Origin: Lelliottia sp. WAP21
Lineage (GTDB): Bacteria > Pseudomonadota > Gammaproteobacteria > Enterobacterales > Enterobacteriaceae
Assembly: GCF_020532665.2 (NCBI RefSeq)
Contig: NZ_JAIWPG020000003.1
Coordinates: 186,001 to 250,000 of the forward strand
DNA length: 64,000 nt
Direction of reading: 5' to 3'
Every line of letters starts with the position of its first letter. Within the stretch, counting starts at the first letter, position 1. A model generated the notes under the pieces. That model did no database searches, had not been told where the DNA came from, and saw nothing but the letters and a program-made list of their open reading frames with translations. The translations under genes were made by a program, and so were the position numbers. Below are positions 34,796-43,120 of the stretch, piece after piece.

Positions 34796-36706
34796 TCAAA
34801 ACCGACTCAAACTCTCCACGGCCACCGTCTTAAACTCGGCAAAATCGCCGCAGCTACAGAGCCGGGACATGGCGCGCTCGCGCAGAAAGGTGACGAAAAT
34901 GTCGTAGATCGCCATCGCCTCTTCGTACTCACTTTTGCTGATGGCAAGCAGGAAAATGACATAGGCCGTTTCATCACCCCATTTAATTCCCTTCGGGGCC
35001 AGCACGGTATAGACCACGGTTTTTTGCGCCAGTAGCCCCAGGGAGTGCGGCAGCGCGATGCCGTCGCCCAGCATAGTGCTGACTATCGCTTCACGCTCGA
35101 CAACGGAATCGAGAAATTCCGCGCCGACAAAGCCCTCTTCCTGAAGCTGTTCACACAGTTCGTGGAATAACGTTTGCTGATCCATCGCCAGGTCCACGAT
35201 ACGGAAATGGGCAGCATCAAAATATTTTTCCAGCATCCAGGGGCGCGTGCGGTCCACCAGCACCAGCTTGCCGATCTGTTCCAGCTGATAATCGGTTGGA
35301 AAAGGCGCGATCTGCACCACCGGTTTGGCTTTCTCACTGATGCGCGCGGTGGCGATCACGAAATCCTCGCTGATACTGTCTGCCAGCTCGTACTCCCGCA
35401 GCGTCACCGTGCGGGTGATCTCCACCTGCGGATATTTGCGCTGCATGACCGCTTCGATCATCCGGGCCATGGCATTGCCCGCATCACACACCAGCAGTAC
35501 CCGCGGTTGTCGCTGATAGCCCACGTTGTAATGCCGCTCCAGCCCGACGCCAATGTGCAACACCAGAAAACCGATCTCGTTTTCACTGATGACATACGGC
35601 GTATATTTTCCCCATCCAGACACGGCCGCCAGCGTCATGTCCCACGCCATGGGATAGTGCTGCTTGATATTATCCAACAGCGGATTGGGGATCATGATTT
35701 GATAGCGCACGCGGGTGATCATCGTTTTAATATGCGTCAGCAAATCGGCGTGCAGCTGGGCATCGTTAAGCAGGTTGTAGTTATAGTGTGTGTTGATATA
35801 GCGCAGGATGTAATTGACCAGCGCTTCATCATCATCGGCGTTAATGGCGCTGGGTGCGATCTCCTGAATCTGACGCGCGGCAATGTGCACGCAGAGCCAG
35901 TTCTCTTCAGAGGGTGAAAGCACTTTATCGGCAAGACGCGCAATCGCCGCCGCAATATCCCGTGCCGCGTCGCGGACATTCTCCTCTACGCCATCGGCAT
36001 TAAACTCTGGCAGCGGGAATCCTTCGCTGATACGACGGACCGAGACCGCGCAATACAAACGGACAAAGAGTTCGCCTTCATCGGTCAGGCGAATATGGTG
36101 CCGCGTCAGGGTATCGTGCAACACACCCACCAGCTGTTCAGGGACACCCGCATTAAGAGCGACTTCGGTGACCAGCGGATTCAGGCTGTCCTGCTGGGCC
36201 AGCTCCCAGAGTAAATCCGTGAGACAGGCGCGCACGGACATCTCGCTGCCAAACAGCTTCATGCCATGACGCGGACGCGTCTCAAGCGTCAGGTTGTAAC
36301 GCTGAAACCACTCCCGCACCTCGACCATATCGCTTTGCAGCGTCGCCCGGCTGACAAACCATTCGTCTGCAAGATCCTCCAGCTTTAACGAAAATGCCGA
36401 GGTCAGAAAGCGCACCACCAGGTAATGCACCCGCTCCGGCCCGGTACGCGGGATGCGCAACGCGCTCGGACGCGACTCCTGCAGCGACTGATAGCGTGCC
36501 GCATCGTCGATCTTTAACTGGTAGCCATTGCCCCGGCTCAAAATAAACTGTGCGCCGTGGTTTGCCAGCAGCGCGTTGAGTGCGGTGATATCCGCCCGGA
36601 CGGTACGTGTGGAGACCGCCAGCCGCTGCGCGAGTTCGTCCTGCGGCAGCGTTTCGTTTTGCAACAGGTCGAAAAGTTGCGCTAAACGTTGGTTCGGAAA
36701 TCGCAC
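34796..36706 (-). CDS. PRD-containing PTS-regulated transcription regulator (BglG/MtlR/Mga type)
   Basis: 636 residues from a GTG start at 36706 (AGAGGAC upstream). Domains in order: HTH (1-60, QDELAQRLAVSTRTVRADIT), second helix-turn-helix (about 80-165), two PRD domains (about 175-385, with the usual histidines), an EIIB-like domain with a cysteine in VLLVCDAGNAMA (near 405) and an EIIA-like domain with GIALPHS (near 550). Such proteins are DNA-binding activators set by phosphorylation. It is the last gene of the ten-gene operon, 19 bp after the lactonase stop, and is the obvious candidate regulator of it. Confidence 0.9.
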   Translation of the reverse strand: MRFPNQRLAQLFDLLQNETLPQDELAQRLAVSTRTVRADITALNALLANHGAQFILSRGNGYQLKIDDAARYQSLQESRPSALRIPRTGPERVHYLVVRFLTSAFSLKLEDLADEWFVSRATLQSDMVEVREWFQRYNLTLETRPRHGMKLFGSEMSVRACLTDLLWELAQQDSLNPLVTEVALNAGVPEQLVGVLHDTLTRHHIRLTDEGELFVRLYCAVSVRRISEGFPLPEFNADGVEENVRDAARDIAAAIARLADKVLSPSEENWLCVHIAARQIQEIAPSAINADDDEALVNYILRYINTHYNYNLLNDAQLHADLLTHIKTMITRVRYQIMIPNPLLDNIKQHYPMAWDMTLAAVSGWGKYTPYVISENEIGFLVLHIGVGLERHYNVGYQRQPRVLLVCDAGNAMARMIEAVMQRKYPQVEITRTVTLREYELADSISEDFVIATARISEKAKPVVQIAPFPTDYQLEQIGKLVLVDRTRPWMLEKYFDAAHFRIVDLAMDQQTLFHELCEQLQEEGFVGAEFLDSVVEREAIVSTMLGDGIALPHSLGLLAQKTVVYTVLAPKGIKWGDETAYVIFLLAISKSEYEEAMAIYDIFVTFLRERAMSRLCSCGDFAEFKTVAVESLSRF

Positions 36707-36725
36707 GGGGTTGTCCTCTTAGGGC

Positions 36726-37865
36726 TTAGGGTGAAATAACCATCTGGGATGGACTGCCGACGGGCGTATAGTCTGGCTCGAAGCGGAGTTTACCGTCCTG
36801 CGCCACGCGAAAACGGGTAATGTTGTCGCTGCGCTGGTTCATGACGTATAGCCAGCGCCCCTGCTTGTCCAGCGTCAGGGTGCGCGGATAATCACCCCGC
36901 GTCCAGACATCGTCCTGATGCGTCAGTGTGCCATCTGCTGTTACGGTAAAGTGCCCGATGCTGTTATGCAAACGGTTAGCCACATACAGCTGTTTGCCAT
37001 CGGCACTGAGCGCCAGCCCGGCGGCAAAGCTCGTTCCTTTGTAACCTTCAGGCAGCGCTGAGATCGTGTTGCCCTCTTTTAACGTCCCGGTCGCAGAGTC
37101 CAGCTTGTACCAGGTTAAGGTGGAGGCTTCTTCATTAATTAACCATAGCCCCTCACCGTCTGGCGAGAAAACAAAGTGGCGCGGTCCGGCACCTTTTGAA
37201 GAGGCGCTGATATACGGCGGATCGTTCGGCGTCAGCTTGCCTGTTTGATCGTCAAAACGGTACTGATAGAGACGATCCAGGCCCAGATCGGTAGAAAAAA
37301 CGTATTTCCCGCTCGGATCGGCGGCGATCATGTGCGCATGTGGGCCATTGTGGTCGCTAATGGCAAAACTGCCTTCTGCCGCTGCTGCCGGTTTCGCCGC
37401 GCCCGGTTCCCCCTTATCCTGATGGGTATCCGTGGCTTCACCCAGGCTGCCATCTGCCTTAACGGGCAGAACAGCAATCGATCCGCTGACGTAGTTCGCC
37501 ACCAGCAGATGTTGGCCTTTTGGCGTCAGGGAGAGATAGACCGGCCCCGCCCCGCCGGACGCCACCTGATTCAGCTCGCTCAGTTCACCGTTATCGCCCA
37601 CGCGCAGCGCCTGCACCACACCCTGCTCCACTTCACTTGCTACATAGAGCGTTTTACCATCCTGCGAGACGGTGAGCTGCGCGGCGTTTGGCAGCGTGCT
37701 GACCAGCGTTTTATTACCGAGCGCGCCGGTTTGCGGATCGACAGTAAAGCGGTACACCCCTTCGCCGTTGGGGTTGTAGGTCCCCACCCAGGCGAAGTGT
37801 GTCTGGGCGACCGCAGCGTTTGCCAGTAAAGAGAGTGAAGCGACAAGCAGGTTACGGGTGTGCAT
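36726..37865 (-). CDS. Exported seven-bladed-propeller lactonase (YbhE/Pgl superfamily)
   Basis: 379 residues from the ATG at 37865, preceded by AAAGGAG; the longer frame upstream runs into a repeat. The N-terminus MHTRNLLVASLSLLANAAVA is a signal peptide, so mature QTHFAWVGTYNPNGEGVYRF acts in the periplasm. The rest follows the PF10282 lactonase fold with repeated strand motifs such as GQHLLVANYVSGSIAVLPV and GKQLYVANRLHNSIGHFTV. Relatives open 6-phosphogluconolactone in the cytoplasm; export points instead to an unphosphorylated sugar lactone. Located between the aldolase and regulator genes. Confidence 0.85.
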   Translation of the reverse strand: MHTRNLLVASLSLLANAAVAQTHFAWVGTYNPNGEGVYRFTVDPQTGALGNKTLVSTLPNAAQLTVSQDGKTLYVASEVEQGVVQALRVGDNGELSELNQVASGGAGPVYLSLTPKGQHLLVANYVSGSIAVLPVKADGSLGEATDTHQDKGEPGAAKPAAAAEGSFAISDHNGPHAHMIAADPSGKYVFSTDLGLDRLYQYRFDDQTGKLTPNDPPYISASSKGAGPRHFVFSPDGEGLWLINEEASTLTWYKLDSATGTLKEGNTISALPEGYKGTSFAAGLALSADGKQLYVANRLHNSIGHFTVTADGTLTHQDDVWTRGDYPRTLTLDKQGRWLYVMNQRSDNITRFRVAQDGKLRFEPDYTPVGSPSQMVISP

Positions 37866-37895
37866 GGTGGCTCCTTTGGTTTTGTGCGGTTTGTG

Positions 37896-37975
37896 CCCCT
37901 CACCCCGGCCCTCTCCCAAAGGAGAGGGGGTATAGGTTCCCTCTCCCTTTGGGAGAGAGTTAGGGTGAGGGCAAG
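37896..37975. repeat. REP-like element, unexpanded form, inside the operon
   Basis: CCCTCACCCCGGCCC, CTCTCCCAAAGGAGAGGG, short spacer, CCCTCTCCCTTTGGGAGAG and TTAGGGTGAGGG between the aldolase stop and the lactonase start. Same plan as the element between arcC and arcB. Confidence 0.85.
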
Positions 37976-37977
37976 TT

Positions 37978-38718
37978 CTACTTCACCAGTTTCTTCGTCA
38001 TATCCAGCAGCGTACGCACATCTTCCGGGCGCGTGTCGCCGCTGGCTTTGTCGATAATCGAGCTGTAGATATGCGGAATGATTTTACTCACGCCCGCATC
38101 AAGGGCGATCTGCAGGATTGTCTCAAAATTCTCCAGATCGATTCCACCGGTCGGCTCCAGCCAGAAATCGTGACGGGCGCAGGCTTCTGCCACCGCCTGG
38201 TATTCGTCCCGACACGCCAGGCCTCCCATCGGGAAGTATTTGATAGAGCTGCCGCCAAAATCTTTCAGCAGGGCAATCGCGGTGTCAACCGGCACAATAC
38301 CGTCCGGCGCCGTGCTGCTCAGCGGACCGGTGGAGATTTTCACCTTGCCAACGGTGCCGGTCGGCGAGACCAGGCCGTTGACCACGGATTCACTCTGCCC
38401 CAGCAGCGCACGGCTGGTTGCCACGCCGGTGAACACCTGGTTGACGTGCTGCGGCTGCACCTGACGGGCGATCTCACTGACCATCGCGGACTGATTCGGA
38501 TCGCCCGCGCCGAGGCCCACAGAGAGCGCATTATCGATCAGCTGGGCGTAGTCGCGCATATCGGCAACCGCACTGGCGACATCCGGGTAATTTTTGGAGA
38601 GCACGCCCACCAGCACGTGGCCTTCCGCCGCTTCATAAATGGCGCTGGCGTTGGCTTTCGATCCTGCCAGCACGTTCAGGCAGACGCGGTCACGGTAAAA
38701 GTTGGGGGTCAGTTTCAT
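37978..38718 (-). CDS. dgaF: 2-dehydro-3-deoxy-phosphogluconate aldolase, DgaF family
   Basis: 246 residues. DgaF-type KDPG aldolases split 2-keto-3-deoxy-6-phosphogluconate to pyruvate and glyceraldehyde 3-phosphate. The likely Schiff-base lysine is Lys160 in GGSSIKYFPMGGL; the phosphate-site glycine motif LEPTGGIDLENF is near 190. It overlaps the preceding dgaE-like gene by four bases (ATGA), so the two are translationally coupled. Family known from the Salmonella D-glucosaminate pathway and from the Enterococcus EF_0839 / Aeromonas loci; the symbol denotes family, not proven function here. Confidence 0.9.
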   Translation of the reverse strand: MKLTPNFYRDRVCLNVLAGSKANASAIYEAAEGHVLVGVLSKNYPDVASAVADMRDYAQLIDNALSVGLGAGDPNQSAMVSEIARQVQPQHVNQVFTGVATSRALLGQSESVVNGLVSPTGTVGKVKISTGPLSSTAPDGIVPVDTAIALLKDFGGSSIKYFPMGGLACRDEYQAVAEACARHDFWLEPTGGIDLENFETILQIALDAGVSKIIPHIYSSIIDKASGDTRPEDVRTLLDMTKKLVK

Positions 38719-39833
38719 GCCTTTTTCTCCTGTCCTAATACTTCACGAATGCGGCGATAAACAATGTTCAGCTGATCGGTATTCACGCTGCGCACGTCCG
38801 CTTCGATAATCCCTTCGTTGGCCTTGTAGCCACGGAAGTAAATGGCGTACTCGCCCTGCTTCAGCGCGGCCACCAGGTCGCCGGTGCCAACACCGGTGGT
38901 AGCTTCGTCAAACTTAATCTCGGTACGGGCGATATCGCGACCGGCGCTGTCCCAGACCACGCGTGCCGTCACGCCGTTAAGGGTATTGAGTGCGTCAATA
39001 AACGGCGTCATCTTCGCCACCATCTCTTCGCCGCTCTCTTTGGTCGCCGTCAGGTAGTGTTCGATGGCACATGTAAGGCCGAGGATCCCCTCTTTACCCA
39101 CTTTCATTGCGCGACCAATCCCCGCCGTCTGGCGTTTTACCCACTCAACGTATTGCGTTTTGCCGATCACCAGCCCGCTGGTTGGCCCTTCGATCGCTTT
39201 CGCACCGCTGTAGATCACCAGATCGGCACCGGAGCGATAATAAACGTGAAGATCTTCTTCCGCGGCTGCATCCACGATCAGCGGCAGATCGTGCTTACGC
39301 GCCACCACCGCCGCCTGCTCTACGCTGAGCATGCTTTTCTGCACGCAGTGGTGAGACTTGATGTAAAGAATGGCCGCGGTACGCGGCGTGATGGCCGCCG
39401 CCAGCTGATCGGCGGAGCATTCGTTCGCGTAACCCGCTTCCACCAGCTTGCCGCCGCCCAGCGCCACCATGGTACCGACCGGTGCGCCAAAGTTAACGTT
39501 ATGGCCTTTCGGCATCACGATTTCGTTGTTCTCAATCGGGGTGACGTGCAGGTTCTCCAGCAGCCAGTCGCTGTCTTTGACCAGCACCGCCGCCACGGAC
39601 TGGGCGATGCCCGCCGATGCGCAGGAGACGACCGTCGCCCCTTCCACATCCAGTAGCTTCGCGATGTATTCGCCGGTTTTGTTGACCAGATCCTTCATCT
39701 CGAAATAGTGATTCATGCCATCCATCGCCGCCTGCACCACTTCAGGGCGCGGCGTGGAGACACCCAGCGCCGTCATACGGCCTGAGGTGTTGATGACTTG
39801 CTTTAAGTGATACTTCTCATAAATCGAAGGCAT
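38715..39833 (-). CDS. dgaE: PLP-dependent ammonia-lyase, DgaE family
   Basis: 372 residues, PLP fold type I, related to selenocysteine synthase SelA. The PLP lysine is Lys212 in VIYSGAKAIEGPTSG, with Asp188 (LPLIVDAAAEED) holding the ring nitrogen. DgaE removes ammonia from 2-amino-2-deoxy-gluconate 6-phosphate, giving KDPG for DgaF. GGAGCACGGAAC precedes the ATG; the start overlaps the amidohydrolase end by 17 bp. The exact amino acid substrate of this copy is inferred. Confidence 0.88.
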   Translation of the reverse strand: MPSIYEKYHLKQVINTSGRMTALGVSTPRPEVVQAAMDGMNHYFEMKDLVNKTGEYIAKLLDVEGATVVSCASAGIAQSVAAVLVKDSDWLLENLHVTPIENNEIVMPKGHNVNFGAPVGTMVALGGGKLVEAGYANECSADQLAAAITPRTAAILYIKSHHCVQKSMLSVEQAAVVARKHDLPLIVDAAAEEDLHVYYRSGADLVIYSGAKAIEGPTSGLVIGKTQYVEWVKRQTAGIGRAMKVGKEGILGLTCAIEHYLTATKESGEEMVAKMTPFIDALNTLNGVTARVVWDSAGRDIARTEIKFDEATTGVGTGDLVAALKQGEYAIYFRGYKANEGIIEADVRSVNTDQLNIVYRRIREVLGQEKKA

Positions 39834-40950
39834 GTTCCGTGCTCCCTTGTTCGGTCATGTAGCCCTTGCCTGCGCGGATGGCGGCAAGCGGCACCAGAAT
39901 ATGTTCAGCCTGCAGGCTGTCATTTTCAGCATCCACCAGCAGCGTAGGCTGGCGTTTTACCGTGAACAGCGTCAGGTCGGCATCGAGGCCTGGCTGAATA
40001 CGGCCTTTGTGCGTCAGACGCAGCCCGTCGGCGGCGTTCGCGGTGACGCACTCAATCACCTGCGGCAGCGACATGCCGATGGCGAGAAACTTCGACATCA
40101 CGCTTGCCAGCGACCCTACCGGGCCGTTAATGCGGTTGCGGCAGTAAATATCCGAGCTGATGGTGTGCGGCAGAATGCCCATCGCAATGGCCCGTCTCGC
40201 CACCTCAAAGCTAAAGCTCGCGGTACCGTGCCCGACGTCCAGCCGTACACCGCGTTTCAGGGCGGAGGTAATGGACGCACGCAGTTCGCCGGATGGCGTC
40301 AGAATGCGGTTCGGCTTGCCGTTGTAGCAGTGGGTGATGATGTCGCCAGAGCTGAGCAGGTCGGCAATTTCATCGAGGTTGGGCGGGTTGTTGCCAATGT
40401 GCACCATCAGCGGCAGGTCGCCGTTCTCTTTCTGAATAGCTTTCGCGCGCTCAAGCGGCGTAATGCCGTTTTCGCCGACCACGCTGCTGCTCATGCGCGC
40501 TTTCAGGCCCACGATAAAATCGGGGTGGCGCGTAACGGCCCGCTTCACGGCGTCTGCGTCGATGTTGGCCATATTGGCCAGTTCGTTCTGGGCAATCAGC
40601 CCCACGCGGGAGATGTTCAGTAAGGCATACACGTCGGTTGAGGCTTTACGGGTGATTTCATAAAAATCGTCCACGTCATCCGCGCCGGTACTGCCAGCAT
40701 CCACCACCGAGGTCACGCCGGTAGCGATGCCCACGCTGTCCGGTTCGTCAAAATAGATGGGGGAGTTCGGGTAGCAGTGAACGTGGGAGTCAATCCAGCC
40801 TGCGCTGACGAACACTTCACCGTTCAACTCCACCGTTTTGCGGGCGGGCGCGATAATGTCGCCCAGCGCCGCGATTTTTCCGTTCTGAATGGCGATATCG
40901 GTCAGGGTATCGTCGGTGAGGCGCGCACGGCGCAGGAGTAAATCAAACAT
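39817..40950 (-). CDS. Metal-dependent amidohydrolase (EF_0837/AHA_3915 family)
   Basis: 377 residues, TIM-barrel amidohydrolase related to dihydroorotase and N-acyl deacetylases. A full set of metal ligands is visible: HVH (His56, His58), the lysine likely carboxylated (Lys150 in VGLKARMSS), His184 (VHIGNNPP), His207 (THCYNG) and Asp267 (ISSDIYCR). It probably hydrolyses an N-acyl or cyclic amide bond of the system's substrate before the ammonia-lyase step. AGGAG precedes the ATG. The protein belongs to a family known mainly from this gene neighbourhood. Confidence 0.87.
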   Translation of the reverse strand: MFDLLLRRARLTDDTLTDIAIQNGKIAALGDIIAPARKTVELNGEVFVSAGWIDSHVHCYPNSPIYFDEPDSVGIATGVTSVVDAGSTGADDVDDFYEITRKASTDVYALLNISRVGLIAQNELANMANIDADAVKRAVTRHPDFIVGLKARMSSSVVGENGITPLERAKAIQKENGDLPLMVHIGNNPPNLDEIADLLSSGDIITHCYNGKPNRILTPSGELRASITSALKRGVRLDVGHGTASFSFEVARRAIAMGILPHTISSDIYCRNRINGPVGSLASVMSKFLAIGMSLPQVIECVTANAADGLRLTHKGRIQPGLDADLTLFTVKRQPTLLVDAENDSLQAEHILVPLAAIRAGKGYMTEQGSTEHAFDL

Positions 40951-40992
40951 GGGGTTCTCCTGAAAAGACGGGCGCCGGAGCGCCCGCGGGTA

Positions 40993-41634
40993 TTAAAGGG
41001 CGACCGGGAACAGCCAGCCCAACAGCATCGCACCGAGGATGGCTCCGCCGGTAATCGGCTTCTGCCAGATGTAAAACAGAAGTGCGCCCAGCAGTGAACC
41101 CACGCCAATGGGAATGGAGGCGGTCATGGCGCTGAGGATAATCAACGGCCCGAGGAAACGACCGGAGGCGTTACCGGCACCCATCATCACGTCCGCCCCG
41201 TAGGTGGAGTTGCTCTGATTGATGGTGAACTTACGCGCCAGAATGATGATGTAGCCAATCGCCAGACCAATCACCAGGCCGGTAATCAATGCCGCGATGA
41301 AGTTGGTCACCGGGAACATAATGCCCGCGCCCAGCAGCAGCGCCGGAACACCGAGGCCCACGCCGGTCTGGATCGCCCCGCCGATATCCAGGATACCGAC
41401 CAGCGATCCTTCGATAATACGGGCAAACAGGAAGCTCGCGCCGAACGCCGCCACCGCGCCGTAAACGCCGGTATCCATACCCGCTTTCAGCATCGCCACA
41501 AAAGCGACTTCGTTAAACGCGCCGATACCGTAGAGGTAATACATGTGTGTCCCGGCGAACACGCCGGAAGAGAGCAGGCCAACGAAGATCGGGAATGACC
41601 AGTCGGCATACCAAAAACCTTTATTCTGTTCCAT
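40993..41634 (-). CDS. DUF4310 family membrane protein (EF_0832-type)
   Basis: 213 residues with about six hydrophobic helices (for example FPIFVGLLSSGVFAGTHMYY and FIAALITGLVIGLAIGYIII). It is one of two membrane proteins always found together in this locus. No enzyme motif; likely a subunit of the substrate permease. AGGAG precedes the ATG. The gene lies between the other membrane protein and the amidohydrolase. Function unproven. Confidence 0.85.
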   Translation of the reverse strand: MEQNKGFWYADWSFPIFVGLLSSGVFAGTHMYYLYGIGAFNEVAFVAMLKAGMDTGVYGAVAAFGASFLFARIIEGSLVGILDIGGAIQTGVGLGVPALLLGAGIMFPVTNFIAALITGLVIGLAIGYIIILARKFTINQSNSTYGADVMMGAGNASGRFLGPLIILSAMTASIPIGVGSLLGALLFYIWQKPITGGAILGAMLLGWLFPVAL

Positions 41635-41647
41635 TTAGAGGCTCCTG

Positions 41648-42424
41648 TTATTTACCGCTGAGCGAGTTGTGGATCATATCGAGCCAGTTCGGCACGGTCA
41701 GATGGAAGGATTCGATCATCTTCATGTCGAAACCGCGGAAGAAGCCGCTCAGCACAAACAGGGCCACAATAGCCGCCATCATTACTTTGGTGACGTGGTT
41801 CCAGCCGCTCTCTTCAACGCCTTTACCGATCAGAATACCCAGCACCAGACCCGGAACGGCGTTACCCATGATCAGCTGCGCCGCGCCGCCAAAGACGGTG
41901 GCCCAGAAGCCCGATTTTTTACCCGCGTCGATCGCCGCCAGCCAGAAGATCACCGGCATTACGGTATTCACCAGCAGGTTTGCCGCCGGTACCAGTACCT
42001 TTACAGCCGTCACCTGAAGCGCCGCCGGAACGGAGGAGGCGGTGAGGTTAAGGAAGGTGACGACAATCATGCCGATCACGCCGCAGGCAATCGCCATTTT
42101 GCGTGGATCGTGCAGCGTTTCGCCGACGTTACGGTTTTTAATCATCAGTGCCGCCGCACCCCAGTTCGGGATGATGCGATGGTCTACGTCCTGAGTGAAG
42201 GCACCTGCCGCCACTGAAGAGGCCCAGGCGTTAAAGAAGAACCCCAAACCGAATGAGAAGTGGGACGCGGGATCGCCTTCACAGGAGTTCAGTTCCCCCA
42301 ACGTACGAAATGCGCCCATACCCTGTGTGGTAGGCGCATGAAACATGCGTGCAGCCCCGGCCCCAACGCCGACGCCAACCAGGCCGCCGATGATGAGCGA
42401 TTTTATTAAAATTATCAGGAACAT
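41648..42424 (-). CDS. DUF4311 family membrane protein (EF_0833/0831-type)
   Basis: 258 residues, about seven hydrophobic helices, beginning MFLIILIKSLIIGGLVGVGV. A conserved polar stretch (GELNSCEGDPASHFSFGLGF) in the first third may line a substrate path. With DUF4310 it probably forms the transmembrane part of a transporter. It lies 13 bp upstream of the DUF4310 gene. Not similar enough to a classical EIIC or EIID for me to call it one. Confidence 0.83.
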   Translation of the reverse strand: MFLIILIKSLIIGGLVGVGVGAGAARMFHAPTTQGMGAFRTLGELNSCEGDPASHFSFGLGFFFNAWASSVAAGAFTQDVDHRIIPNWGAAALMIKNRNVGETLHDPRKMAIACGVIGMIVVTFLNLTASSVPAALQVTAVKVLVPAANLLVNTVMPVIFWLAAIDAGKKSGFWATVFGGAAQLIMGNAVPGLVLGILIGKGVEESGWNHVTKVMMAAIVALFVLSGFFRGFDMKMIESFHLTVPNWLDMIHNSLSGK

Positions 42425-42446
42425 TAGTCTGCCCTATTAGTAAGAA

Positions 42447-42746
42447 TCAGCGTTGCGTGACGAAATCCACCTGGTCGAGATTGATGGCAGTCACGTTGAC
42501 GGTCACATCCAGCTCCACGCTGTAGGTGCGTCTTTCCCGGCGCAAAAAGAAGAACAGAAAGGCTTCTTTACGCACCGCTTCTTGCGCCTGAACAACCTGC
42601 ACGTCCTGTGGCTCAATACGCAGTAAGATGTGGGGTGATGCTTTCATCACCGTGGCCTGAACCTGGTTCAGCGCGTCAGCAAAGGCGCGGGCTTTCGCCT
42701 CGCCTTTGCCTTTAACTCTCACCGTGGTGGTGAATTGCTCTTTCAT
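42447..42746 (-). CDS. DUF4312 family protein
   Basis: 99 residues, soluble, alternating short strands and one helix (KGKGEAKARAFADALNQVQA), ending in a beta-rich region (TYSVELDVTVNVTAINLDQV). Its ATG begins one base after the stop codon of the SFCGS gene (TAG-T-ATG), so translation is coupled. Known only from this kind of locus; function unknown. Confidence 0.83.
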   Translation of the reverse strand: MKEQFTTTVRVKGKGEAKARAFADALNQVQATVMKASPHILLRIEPQDVQVVQAQEAVRKEAFLFFFLRRERRTYSVELDVTVNVTAINLDQVDFVTQR

Positions 42747-42747
42747 A

Positions 42748-43110
42748 CTAGGCGCCGTACTTTTTCAGCCAGGCTTGTACCAGCCGCTCGCCCAGCTCTT
42801 CTTTATCCATAAAGCCAAAGCCCAGCACGTTGCAGCCTTCATTGATGGCGGTCACGCCCTCTTCTACCGAACGCATGCCGTATTTGGCCTTATAGCCATA
42901 TTTGGTTTGTGCGGTGATGGCACCTGCGCCGCCGCTACCGCAGAATGAAATGCCGAAGGTGGCGTTTTCCGCTTTCATCACGTCGCCCAGCTTCATATCT
43001 GCTGCGACACCCGGCACGACAACCGCACGTCCACCCGCTTTTTCCACACCTGCAGCCACTTTCTGACCTTTACCCAGGCGATCGCCAATCACGACTGTAA
43101 TCTGTTCCAT
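42748..43110 (-). CDS. Glycine-rich SFCGS family protein
   Basis: 120 residues from the ATG at 43110 (GGAG seven bases upstream); an upstream extension of 45 codons has no ribosome site and crosses the PRD gene. The family signature GISFCGSGGAGAITAQTKYG carries Cys57. Small alpha/beta protein. The cysteine-glycine loop recalls both the ICGTGIG loop of RpiB/LacA isomerases and EIIB phosphocysteine loops; neither is proven. It is part of the conserved set with DUF4310-4312. Confidence 0.83.
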   Translation of the reverse strand: MEQITVVIGDRLGKGQKVAAGVEKAGGRAVVVPGVAADMKLGDVMKAENATFGISFCGSGGAGAITAQTKYGYKAKYGMRSVEEGVTAINEGCNVLGFGFMDKEELGERLVQAWLKKYGA

Positions 43111-43120
43111 GTAATGCTCC

